Shown here piece after piece: positions 9,221-16,652 of a DNA stretch of 21,519 bases. The notes under the pieces were generated by a model. The model was given only the letters and a program-made list of their open reading frames with translations, was not told where the DNA came from and did not search any database. The stretch covers positions 1-21,519 of the forward strand of contig JAPOHM010000004.1 in the NCBI GenBank assembly GCA_029979405.1, read 5' to 3'. The first letter of the stretch is position 1. Each line of letters starts with the position of its first letter. The stretch comes from Methanobacteriota archaeon. GTDB lineage: Archaea > Thermoplasmatota > Poseidoniia > Poseidoniales > Poseidoniaceae. Both the position numbers and the translations under genes were made by a program.

Positions 9221-10369
9221 TCAGAAAACTTCTCCGCGTCTAACCGAATCGGCAATATTCCAACCCATTACTGAAATAATCGTAATCGAAACGAGTATGA
9301 ATCCTAAGTCCATGACGCCCCTAAGGCTCAATATTGAAGTTCTTGCATCACTTTCTATAGAAACTGCACGCGGTGAATCATAAGCATCGGCACCGTATAT
9401 CGAGATTAATCCTTCAGAATTACAATCGACAAAGTTTGGGTTTAATCCCAAGTTTGATGGCAATTCCTCGTATATTATTTCAGCGTTGTTTATGATCGCA
9501 ACAGCGTCTGAGTTCAAACCACCAAATAGCCAAATTTTGTTGTTGTTATCGGATATTGACGAAAAGCTTGCTATGTTTAGAGAAGTAATTTCCATTGAAT
9601 CGATTACAACAGTGTCGTCAGTACCTGTGGCAATGTAATCTCCGTTATTCATTTGATAGATTCCGTGTATTGTTCCTTCTCCACCCAGGTAAATTATTTC
9701 CGAATCAGGTGAATTTATTCCATCCCACTCTACAAACATAACCAGTTCATACATCGGAGGAGATGTAGGATTTGTTCCCAACCAGTTTGGAGGAGCTTGC
9801 CAAGAGCCACCTACAAACCATCCTCCATCAGTAGCTAGCATGGAGTTGATGTGCATTATTCCATCTTGGGATGTAACATCAGAAAGGCCATCTCCTTCGC
9901 TAATGTGCATTGCGGCTAACTTGTCAGATGTACCATCTTGAATGACGACCAATAATTCATTTTGAGCGTTTGCTTCTACATTTTTAGCAGTTACATTCTT
10001 GCCTAATGCCATAGGAATCCAGCCAAATTCTACAGAATAATCTTCTTCGGTAAAAAATAGCAAACCTTCCGTTCCCATACAGGCGAAGGTGATGTGAGCG
10101 TGCTGAACTAAGCACGAGGCATATGGCGTCTCTTGGACATCGTCGTGAAGAGATACATATTTGCCAGATTCATTTTCAAACAATATTGCATCTCCTGCTG
10201 CATCAAGAATAATTCCATTCTGCTCGATTGCTGCTCCTTCATGAAATCCAGATAAGTTATCAGACCAGTCTATTAAGACGGCTCCAATTATCACTGCAAA
10301 AGCGAACACTGCGAAGGAAAGCCATTGATATTCTGACTCTTCCTCTAAGAACTTACGCCATGCTGACAT
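9221..10369 (-). CDS. Predicted membrane protein with two end anchors and a beta-rich exposed domain
   Basis: I do not recognise this 382-residue protein. There is one hydrophobic helix near the N-terminus (about residues 15-34, FAVFAFAVIIGAVLIDW) and one near the C-terminus (about 352-373, LGFILVSITIISVMGW), followed by a short basic-acidic tail (DSVRRGEVF). Between them are about 315 residues with few lysines or arginines, many Gly/Asp/Asn turns and short alternating hydrophobic stretches. This is the pattern expected of a beta-propeller or similar beta-repeat fold, although no exact repeat is visible. Two cysteines (SCLVQHAHITFACMG) may form a disulfide. The predicted topology places the large domain outside the cell with both short ends inside. 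It lies upstream of mutS with a 101-bp gap and is divergent from rpl10e. The function is unknown; a sensor or surface role is only a guess. Confidence 0.75.
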   Translation of the reverse strand: MSAWRKFLEEESEYQWLSFAVFAFAVIIGAVLIDWSDNLSGFHEGAAIEQNGIILDAAGDAILFENESGKYVSLHDDVQETPYASCLVQHAHITFACMGTEGLLFFTEEDYSVEFGWIPMALGKNVTAKNVEANAQNELLVVIQDGTSDKLAAMHISEGDGLSDVTSQDGIMHINSMLATDGGWFVGGSWQAPPNWLGTNPTSPPMYELVMFVEWDGINSPDSEIIYLGGEGTIHGIYQMNNGDYIATGTDDTVVIDSMEITSLNIASFSSISDNNNKIWLFGGLNSDAVAIINNAEIIYEELPSNLGLNPNFVDCNSEGLISIYGADAYDSPRAVSIESDARTSILSLRGVMDLGFILVSITIISVMGWNIADSVRRGEVF

Positions 10370-10438
10370 TAACCTGCGCTAACCCTACCTATTCAATGAC
10401 CTTTGCCCTATTTAAGAAAAAATAGTAATCGGTATCGT

Positions 10439-10446
10439 CATATATG
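10439..10446 (+). promoter_or_regulatory. Predicted TATA box and shared downstream block for rpl10e
   Basis: CATATATG lies 44 bases before the rpl10e start. It is followed by GGAAGGCAAGTCGCAAAATC, which nearly repeats the block before rpl37e (GGAAGGTAGGTCGCACAGTC). The spacing puts transcription start a few bases upstream of the GGAGG ribosome-binding site at 10470-10474. The TATA role is inferred; the similarity between the two sites is directly visible. Confidence 0.55.
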
Positions 10447-10482
10447 GAAGGCAAGTCGCAAAATCGCTTGGAGGATTGAGTC

Positions 10483-11022
10483 ATGGCACGAAAGCCCGCA
10501 AAAATGTACCGAAGACTAAAGGGTCCAGCCTACACCAGACGCAAGTATATCGGTGGTGTTCCGAACAACAGAATTCACCAATTCCATGTCGGCAACCGTC
10601 GTGCTGCAGAAACTGGAGAATTTACAATGGAACTCAATTTGATTGCAGACGAATCCTGTCAGATTCGCCACACAGCTCTCGAGGCGGCTCGTGTTATTTC
10701 GAATTCTACAATTAGGAAAGTAGCAGGTGCACAAAATTATGCTCTAAGGGTCCACACTTACCCTCATCACGTTTTGAGGGAGAACAAACAAGCAACCGGT
10801 GCAGGTGCTGACCGTGTTTCACAAGGAATGAGATGCGCCTTTGGAAAGAATGTTGGAACAGCAGCAAGAGTCAAGAGAGGTCAAAGGATCATATCTTTAC
10901 AATTCACCCCTGAACATTACTTAGTAGCAAAAGATGCACTAAGAAAAGCGGGAATGAAATTCCCAACACCTTGTACTACGAAACTTATTCGTGGTCATGA
11001 ATTTGTAAAAGGACTTGTCTGA
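10483..11022 (+). CDS. rpl10e: Large-subunit ribosomal protein uL16 (archaeal L10e)
   Basis: The archaeal/eukaryotic L10e member of the uL16 family, which sits near the peptidyl-transferase centre and contacts the A-site tRNA region. The N-terminal signature MARKPAKMYRRLKGPAYTR is present. Further on are the HVLRENKQATGAGADRVS loop, which corresponds to the flexible P-site loop, and MRCAFGKNVGTAARV. The length, 179 residues, is normal for archaea. The ATG at 10483 is 8 bases behind a GGAGG site, so the start is firm. It appears monocistronic: a hairpin candidate lies just downstream and ABCE1 begins 100 bases later. The upstream neighbour is divergent. Confidence 0.97.
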   Translation: MARKPAKMYRRLKGPAYTRRKYIGGVPNNRIHQFHVGNRRAAETGEFTMELNLIADESCQIRHTALEAARVISNSTIRKVAGAQNYALRVHTYPHHVLRENKQATGAGADRVSQGMRCAFGKNVGTAARVKRGQRIISLQFTPEHYLVAKDALRKAGMKFPTPCTTKLIRGHEFVKGLV

Positions 11023-11031
11023 TTACCAATT

Positions 11032-11052
11032 GGTTTGGCTTATGCCAAAACC
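11032..11052 (+). terminator. Hairpin after rpl10e, possible terminator or processing signal
   Basis: GGTTTGGC and GCCAAAACC form an 8-bp stem (one bulged A) around a TTAT loop, starting 9 bases after the rpl10e stop. It is followed by a T-rich stretch (TTAGGTAGTTTTCAATTTG). Archaeal termination mainly needs T-tracts, so the hairpin may instead protect the 3' end. The structure is clear but the role is inferred. Confidence 0.4.
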
Positions 11053-11122
11053 TCTATGTTAGGTAGTTTTCAATTTGTATTTGATGAATAATTAATCAAG
11101 CACCAATATAGGAGAGGATAAC

Positions 11123-12901
11123 ATGCGAGTTGCAGTTCTCAAGGAAGATAACTGTCAACCAAAGAAATGCATGGATGAATGCTTTGCCTTTTGTCCTCCT
11201 GTTCGAAATGGACAAGAATGTATAGTTATGGATAATGTTACTGGAAAACCACATATTTCAGAATCGCTATGTATTGGTTGTGGAATCTGTGTTAACAAGT
11301 GCCCACATGACGCACTTATCATTACTCAACTGCCCTCAGAGTTAGAAAGTGATATGATTCACAGGTATTCTCTTAACGGGTTCAGGCTATTCCGCCTGCC
11401 AACTCCCTCTAAAGAATCAGTTGTTGGAATTCTTGGCCCCAACGGGATGGGTAAATCAACAGCTTTCAAGATTCTAAACGGTTCAATCACACCGAATTTA
11501 GGAGATTTTGAAGCAGATGAAGTATGGTGGGAAGATGTGATAGAAAGCCTACCTCGTGGAGAATTGAGGGATTTCTTAATCGATGTGAGTAATTCCAAAG
11601 TTAAGGTAGCCTTGAAACCACAATATGTCGATAACATTCCCAAAGCCGTAAAAGGAAAAGTTGGGTCTTTATTGGAATCGGTTGATGAAAGGGATGTCTA
11701 TCAAGAAATGGTCGAGAAATTAGGTCTAAGCAAACTGCTTGACAGAGAATTAACTCAGTTGTCTGGTGGAGAATTACAAAGGGTAGCAATTTGTGCTACA
11801 CTATTGAAGAAGGCTGACGTTTACTTCTTCGATGAACCATCTTCTTATCTCGATATCCACGAAAGGATGAGAATTGTAAGAATTATTCAAGAATTATCAG
11901 AAAGTGCTAGAGTAATTGTAATCGAACACGATTTGGCGGTTTTGGATGTTCTTGCTGATTTAGTACACATTGTTTATGGGAGAAAAGGTGCGTTTGGTAT
12001 TTTTACCCCAGCAAGGTCAACAAGACAAGCCATCAATGCATATCTTGACGGTTTTTTAGTAGAACAAAATGTCAGGATTAGAGATAAGCCAATAAAATTC
12101 CAAACTCACACTGATCGGTCTAATGAGATTGGTAATCCTGTGGTAGAATGGGGAGATTTAGGCAAAACTCTAGGTGATTTCAATCTTCAAACAGGTACTG
12201 GCAAGGTCCACCAAGCCGAAGTTGTGGGAGTTGTAGGCCCTAACGGCACTGGAAAATCTACTATGGTCAAAATTTTGGCAGGTGAACACGAATACGATTC
12301 AGGTTGGGTAACTGCAGACGCTTCAATTTCATATAAACCGCAGCATATCGAAACTAATCTTGATTGTACGGTTCAGACCTGGTTAGATGCTGAAATTGGA
12401 CCCCGTTGGAGAAGCGGGGAATTCAATGTGAATGTGATAAGAGCCCTTGGGGTGGACGAACTTCTTGCCAAGCAGGTGAATAACTTATCAGGAGGAGAAT
12501 CTCAAGCAGTATCGATTGCGATATGTCTAGGAAGAGATGCTGATTTGTATTTACTTGATGAACCAAGCGCGCATCTTGACGCAAATGCAAGAATGGAAGC
12601 GGCTAAAGCGATTAGAAGAACCATGGAATCCAATGAAAAAGCGGCATTCGTAATTGACCATGACGTCTATTTCATTGACATTGTATCAGATTCACTATTG
12701 GTATTCGAAGGCGAAGGGGGAGTGAGTGGAAAAGCTGAGGGTCCATTTGGTCTTCGAGAGGGAATGAATCGATTCTTGTCAGGAGTCGATGTTACATTCA
12801 GAAGAGACCATGATTCCAAGAGACCGCGTATAAACAAATCCGAATCCAGAAAGGATCGAGAGCAAAGAGTTGCTGGGGATTACTATTCATTTGATTCATG
12901 A
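11123..12901 (+). CDS. rli1: Ribosome recycling factor ABCE1 (Rli1), Fe-S ABC ATPase
   Basis: A soluble twin ABC ATPase that splits post-termination ribosomes with aRF1/Pelota in archaea. The N-terminus has two ferredoxin-like [4Fe-4S] cysteine sets: CQPKKCMDECFAFCP, and CIGCGICVNKCPHDA at about residues 52-66. The first nucleotide domain has GPNGMGKST, LSGGELQR and FFDEPSSYLD. The second has GPNGTGKST, LSGGESQA and LLDEPSAHLD. The length, 592 residues, matches the family. A GGAGAGGATAAC leader precedes the ATG. The stop is 9 nt before nuclease A, whose ribosome-binding GAGG overlaps this stop, so the three genes 11123-16303 are probably co-transcribed. All key residues are present. Confidence 0.97.
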   Translation: MRVAVLKEDNCQPKKCMDECFAFCPPVRNGQECIVMDNVTGKPHISESLCIGCGICVNKCPHDALIITQLPSELESDMIHRYSLNGFRLFRLPTPSKESVVGILGPNGMGKSTAFKILNGSITPNLGDFEADEVWWEDVIESLPRGELRDFLIDVSNSKVKVALKPQYVDNIPKAVKGKVGSLLESVDERDVYQEMVEKLGLSKLLDRELTQLSGGELQRVAICATLLKKADVYFFDEPSSYLDIHERMRIVRIIQELSESARVIVIEHDLAVLDVLADLVHIVYGRKGAFGIFTPARSTRQAINAYLDGFLVEQNVRIRDKPIKFQTHTDRSNEIGNPVVEWGDLGKTLGDFNLQTGTGKVHQAEVVGVVGPNGTGKSTMVKILAGEHEYDSGWVTADASISYKPQHIETNLDCTVQTWLDAEIGPRWRSGEFNVNVIRALGVDELLAKQVNNLSGGESQAVSIAICLGRDADLYLLDEPSAHLDANARMEAAKAIRRTMESNEKAAFVIDHDVYFIDIVSDSLLVFEGEGGVSGKAEGPFGLREGMNRFLSGVDVTFRRDHDSKRPRINKSESRKDREQRVAGDYYSFDS

Positions 12902-12910
12902 GGCTAAATC

Positions 12911-14515
12911 ATGCCAGCCCAGATTCCTCCTGAAGCTCAGTCTATTGGAAGGTCACGGAGTAGGCTTTCAGCATCATCACTTACCACATTTCTAAGATGT
13001 AAGAAGCAGTGGTTCTTGAATTATAGGATAGGTCTCAGAGGTCCCGTTTCACCACCTCAGATTATGGGGATCGAAGTAGAGGATGCTTTCTGTTCAATTC
13101 TAATGCACAGGGCGCCAATAGTGGATTCAGTAGAGGATTTGTCATCGTGGCTTGAAGGGCTGATAGATGAGTATGGCCAAAAGGCGATTGATAATGGTAT
13201 AAATTCCTTTGAAGAATCTATTTGGAAGGATGGTGAGTTTTCAGATTACTTCGATATTGAAATTGTTTGTAACATGCTTAGAAACGGTATTGGATTGCAA
13301 TTAGAAGAAGTAAAGAAATGCTTTGAGGCAGGGGGAGGGCAAACCGAATTCGAAATCCCTGCCCCATGTTGGGATAATCCTCCTACATTTCTACAGCCAG
13401 AGAAAGCCAATAGCATGGTGTCATGGAAAGATGAAATCCATGTTTTCTCAAATCCAATAACGTGGCAGGACGCTTGGGAAATTGCTCGTCCGTGGGTAAA
13501 AGACCCAAGGAATCCCGAGCCTCAAAGAATGTATCATGCTGATAGATGGGCTGCCGGGGAATGTGATTTAGTTCACCGTTGGGATGGCAGAACAAGAATA
13601 ATCGATATAAAAATCGGGGACGGAGAAGGGTCTTTTTCTTCAAGTCTTAAACATCAACTAAATTTTTATGCATGGCTATGGAATGAAACTCATGATTCAA
13701 CTTGTGATGGAATTGAAGGATGGTATTTGAAAAATGGATTGAGGAAAGAAGTAGACCTAAATCCAAAAACAACTGAAGAATATCGAGAAATATACGAAGA
13801 AATGAGGAATTGGAATCTTACGAATGCGTTCCCAATCGATGAACCATGCTCCGGTGAACAAGCAGGTTGTAGGTGGTGTAAATTAGACCAATTACCATTT
13901 GAAAAGCCGATGATTTCTTCACCTTGTGAATTGATTTCTACAATCCCTTACCGTGTTAATGTTAAGGGCTCTTTGCAGGCTTCCTGGGGGCCTTTGCCAA
14001 ATCACTACGGAGAATTAGTCTTAGGAGCTATGATAAAATCTGGTGATAAGATGGTGACTTTGGAGGAAAGCCAGCCAAATTCTTTCCCCAAAATGCATGA
14101 TTCTCCTCAAGATGAAGTCATCGTAACTGGAGCATTACCTGGTGTTTGGAGAGGGCAACCAAGATTATATTTAGATAATCAAAGCTCTATAGAAGTTGGT
14201 GCTAAGTGTGAATTGACGAGGATGGGGATGCTACGCACAAAAGCAAATGTTCAGGGCATAGTCATATCAATTTCACGTAGAAACGGTATCCGTGCAGATG
14301 GAAGGCCATGGTCGATGGTGTCATTACATATCTGGGACGGAGAAAGCGTTGCAGAGTTGGTTGCATTTGGTTCTTCAATAAAGGGCTCTATTTTGTCTAT
14401 GAAGCAAGGAGATGAAGTTAGAATAATCTCTGCTGACCTTGGTTGGCGTGAGGGAATTATTCAGCTCAGAGTTGATAAAAGAACAACCAGAATCGAGATA
14501 CTATCGAAGGATTGA
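12911..14515 (+). CDS. Iron-sulfur PD-(D/E)XK nuclease with C-terminal OB-like region, paralogue A
   Basis: A predicted Cas4/Dna2/AddB-like (RecB family) nuclease of 534 residues. The N-terminal RLSASSLTTFLRC ends in Cys30. The nuclease core has GECDLV (Asp219), IIDIK (Asp232 and Lys234) and the family's QxxxY motif as QLNFY (Gln249, Tyr253). Cys313, Cys320 and Cys323 (CSGEQAGCRWC) follow, giving the one-plus-three cysteine pattern of a [4Fe-4S] nuclease. After about residue 345 come two stretches that look like OB folds; the last (about 445-530, with WSMVSLHIWDGE and GDEVRIISADL) resembles RPA-type OB folds. A conserved block AWEIARPWVKDP (188-199) lies before the catalytic Asp and is shared with paralogue B. 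It is coupled to ABCE1. No helicase domain is present, unlike Dna2 and AddB. The substrate is unknown; single-stranded DNA processing is a reasonable inference. Confidence 0.85.
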   Translation: MPAQIPPEAQSIGRSRSRLSASSLTTFLRCKKQWFLNYRIGLRGPVSPPQIMGIEVEDAFCSILMHRAPIVDSVEDLSSWLEGLIDEYGQKAIDNGINSFEESIWKDGEFSDYFDIEIVCNMLRNGIGLQLEEVKKCFEAGGGQTEFEIPAPCWDNPPTFLQPEKANSMVSWKDEIHVFSNPITWQDAWEIARPWVKDPRNPEPQRMYHADRWAAGECDLVHRWDGRTRIIDIKIGDGEGSFSSSLKHQLNFYAWLWNETHDSTCDGIEGWYLKNGLRKEVDLNPKTTEEYREIYEEMRNWNLTNAFPIDEPCSGEQAGCRWCKLDQLPFEKPMISSPCELISTIPYRVNVKGSLQASWGPLPNHYGELVLGAMIKSGDKMVTLEESQPNSFPKMHDSPQDEVIVTGALPGVWRGQPRLYLDNQSSIEVGAKCELTRMGMLRTKANVQGIVISISRRNGIRADGRPWSMVSLHIWDGESVAELVAFGSSIKGSILSMKQGDEVRIISADLGWREGIIQLRVDKRTTRIEILSKD

Positions 14516-14542
14516 ATAAACTCCAACTACGACGAGGGGTTC

Positions 14543-16303
14543 ATGCCTGTCAGTTCAATCAATCCAGAACATGATACTGTTGGCAAATTTAACAGGCTAT
14601 CCGCATCCCAAGCAAATACTTTCGCAGAATGCCCAAGAATTTGGTGGTATCAGAATAATTTGAGATTAAAGTTTGGACAAACGCCTCCTCTCTTCTTGGG
14701 TCGAGCAGTAGAAGAGTGTGTTACTAGAGTAATGATGGAATCTCCAGGTATAGTAACTTCATCAGCTCCGATTACTGTTTTACAGAATGGTGCAGATAAC
14801 CTACTTCCTTTGTATGATAGTGAAATTTCGAATGACATTTCTCAATGGTATGCCTCAAGAATAGCAAAGTATTGGCCAGATATTTGTAAAGCGATGCAAG
14901 AAGAATGGAGTAAAAATCCTAGAAAAGCAGGCAATTGGCATGATTATTCAATGGAAGAATACATGCAAATGTGTATTACTGCTCTTGATTTACATTTAGA
15001 GGAAGTACTTATAGTGAAGGAATCTATTTCTGATGAGGAGTTACAGAAGTGGAGAAATGGTGATGATAACCTCCTGATAAGATCTCCAGACAGGAGAGAA
15101 CAATTGGGACCTCATCCACTCGCAAGGGATGGGCCATGTCACCTTGTTGAAGCTTGGGAAATAGCAAGGCCATGGTTTGTAGACCCTGATTTAGAGCCAT
15201 TTTCACAAAACGCAATACATCCAGAATATTGGTTTCAAGGGGAGTATGATTTAGTTTACAGACATAGTTCAAAAATTAAAATTGTAGATCTAAAAGCAAG
15301 CAAAGGCGTAGGAGACAGAAGTGGCAACTATGTCGAACAATTGAAGATGTATGCAATGTTATGGTCAAAAACACATAATGGACAAATTCCGAAGGAACTT
15401 GAAGTCTGGTATTTAGGAGTAGGTAAGAAAAAGTCAGTAAAGCCTCCGACTGAAGATCAAATCACTGTTTTAGAAAGCCAGCTAAACCAATTATGGAATG
15501 AATTAAAATCAAGAACGGTTACAATATCAGACTGTCCTCCTAAACCTTCAGATTTGAGAGGATTCTCTGAAGGAGGGGTTCCGACTGAAGCACCAGAAGG
15601 TGTAAGGTGCGACAGTTGTGAGTGGTCAAAATTATGTCCTGGCGGACAAGGAAATGATAATTACAAAATAATCGATAATATCCAACCAAAAGGGGAAATT
15701 AAATCATATGAATTAACCCAACTAAGTAAATTAGAACCTAGGGTGAATATTTTCTGTGAGGTTTTTAGCGTCACTAAGAATAGCGAAGGAATTCCCAACG
15801 TAATGGTTCAACAAGATGGCGGAAAAGCATTTGTAAAAATAATTTCAAAACAAAGTGAAGGACAACTTACTTACGAGCCTGAAATAGAAAAAGGAGATTT
15901 TATTAGATTGGTTGGAGTAATCCCTTCAACTAATTGGAAAGGTGAAATTGAATTGAAGATCGACCCTCATGCCAGGATGATAAAGTCATCACGTGCTGAA
16001 GATGGAGACTGTGGACTTTTTGACTTCAAAGCAAGATGGAATTTGTATGGAAGAGTTGCATACAAGACATATAAGTACGGTATTGGCAAATCTGGAAAAC
16101 CATGGATTCGCAAGGGAATTGTATTGATTGATGATCAGACCAAAGTAACAGTTGAAGGTTGGGACAATTCCTGGCCTGCCATTTACAACACACTTCAGCA
16201 AGGAGATGAAATTGCAATTTTGAATGCTTCACTAGATGCTTGGGCTGTAGATGTCAAAGCAAACTTAGAGAAAAACACATCAATAATTCGAATTACGGAT
16301 TAA
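14543..16303 (+). CDS. Iron-sulfur PD-(D/E)XK nuclease with C-terminal OB-like region, paralogue B
   Basis: A diverged tandem duplicate of the preceding gene, 586 residues. The same order is visible: RLSASQANTFAEC (Cys30, same position as in A), block AWEIARPWFVDP (204-215), GEYDLV (Asp236), IVDLK (Asp249 and Lys251), QLKMY (Gln266, Tyr270), then Cys356, Cys359 and Cys365 (CDSCEWSKLC). All catalytic and cluster residues are kept, so it is probably active. The C-terminal ~200 residues look like two OB folds (about 400-480 and 497-583). Compared with A it has extra residues before the core (about 95-185). The start has a strong GAGGGG site and lies 27 nt after gene A. Its TAA is 10 nt from the tRNA-Ser 3' end. 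A physical partnership of A and B is inferred from pairing only. Confidence 0.85.
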   Translation: MPVSSINPEHDTVGKFNRLSASQANTFAECPRIWWYQNNLRLKFGQTPPLFLGRAVEECVTRVMMESPGIVTSSAPITVLQNGADNLLPLYDSEISNDISQWYASRIAKYWPDICKAMQEEWSKNPRKAGNWHDYSMEEYMQMCITALDLHLEEVLIVKESISDEELQKWRNGDDNLLIRSPDRREQLGPHPLARDGPCHLVEAWEIARPWFVDPDLEPFSQNAIHPEYWFQGEYDLVYRHSSKIKIVDLKASKGVGDRSGNYVEQLKMYAMLWSKTHNGQIPKELEVWYLGVGKKKSVKPPTEDQITVLESQLNQLWNELKSRTVTISDCPPKPSDLRGFSEGGVPTEAPEGVRCDSCEWSKLCPGGQGNDNYKIIDNIQPKGEIKSYELTQLSKLEPRVNIFCEVFSVTKNSEGIPNVMVQQDGGKAFVKIISKQSEGQLTYEPEIEKGDFIRLVGVIPSTNWKGEIELKIDPHARMIKSSRAEDGDCGLFDFKARWNLYGRVAYKTYKYGIGKSGKPWIRKGIVLIDDQTKVTVEGWDNSWPAIYNTLQQGDEIAILNASLDAWAVDVKANLEKNTSIIRITD

Positions 16304-16313
16304 TTTTAACAGG

Positions 16314-16396
16314 CGCCGAGAGAGAGATTTGAACTCCCGTGTCCGAAGGACAGTGGATTTCGAATCCACCGCAATACCGGGCTATGCGATCTCGGC
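16314..16396 (-). tRNA. tRNA-Ser (CGA anticodon)
   Basis: On the minus strand the acceptor arms GCCGAGA and TCTCGGC pair perfectly, followed by discriminator G, normal for serine. The anticodon stem GTGGA/TCCAC holds loop TTCGAAA, anticodon CGA, reading UCG. A long variable arm (TGTCC-TTC-GGACA) marks a class II tRNA, and the T arm is GGGAG-TTCAAAT-CTCTC. No intron is visible. The 3' CCA is not encoded: the next bases are CCT. Confidence 0.95.
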
Positions 16397-16420
16397 AAAC
16401 AATGCGCCCACCTGCACGAC

Positions 16421-16430
16421 CATCATAAGA
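16421..16430 (-). promoter_or_regulatory. Possible TATA box for tRNA-Ser
   Basis: On the minus strand TCTTATGATG is centred about 30 bases upstream of the mature tRNA 5' end, giving a short leader. It is followed by GTCGTGCAGG, loosely like the GTCG blocks downstream of the ribosomal TATA boxes. Only spacing and likeness support it. Confidence 0.35.
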
Positions 16431-16451
16431 GTGATGTTATTCGGGAAGTAC

Positions 16452-16652
16452 ATGCAAGTGACCCTAATCTCGGGTAAAGATGAGCATACTTTTGAGTTGG
16501 AACGGGGGTCCACTGTGAGACAAGTGCTTGATTTGGCAAATATTCATCCCTCTACCGTCATCGTTAGTTACGAAGATACTGTTCTACCACACTCAACAAC
16601 TCTAAAAGGTGACATCAGACTTGAGATAACTATCGTCAGTTCTGGTGGCTAA
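16452..16652 (+). CDS. Small ubiquitin-like beta-grasp protein (SAMP/MoaD/ThiS family) with Gly-Gly tail
   Basis: A 66-residue protein with the beta-grasp pattern: strand MQVTLI, then GSTVRQVLDLANIHPSTVIV, LRLEITIV-like last strand (RLEITIV) and a C-terminal SSGG. The length, the middle LxLANIxPxxV block and the Gly-Gly end match haloarchaeal SAMP2 and Urm1-type proteins. These serve as sulfur carriers in tRNA thiolation and as protein modifiers. I chose ATG 16452, which follows GGGAAG and gives the usual length; ATG 16434 would add six residues. A longer frame from 16329 would run through the tRNA gene and is not credible. It is divergent from tRNA-Ser and its stop abuts the stop of the convergent PAC2 gene. 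Sulfur carrier and modifier roles cannot be separated here; no E1-like (UbaA/MoeB) gene is in the window. Confidence 0.85.
   Translation: MQVTLISGKDEHTFELERGSTVRQVLDLANIHPSTVIVSYEDTVLPHSTTLKGDIRLEITIVSSGG

Noticed and set aside
12911..16303. Possible CRISPR-Cas adaptation module because of the Cas4-like nucleases
   Set aside because: No repeats, Cas1 or Cas2 are in the window, and the OB-like tails are not a Cas4 feature.
16329..16451. Longer N-terminal frame for the SAMP-like gene
   Set aside because: It translates the antisense of tRNA-Ser; family length and the beta-grasp first strand fit the start at 16452.
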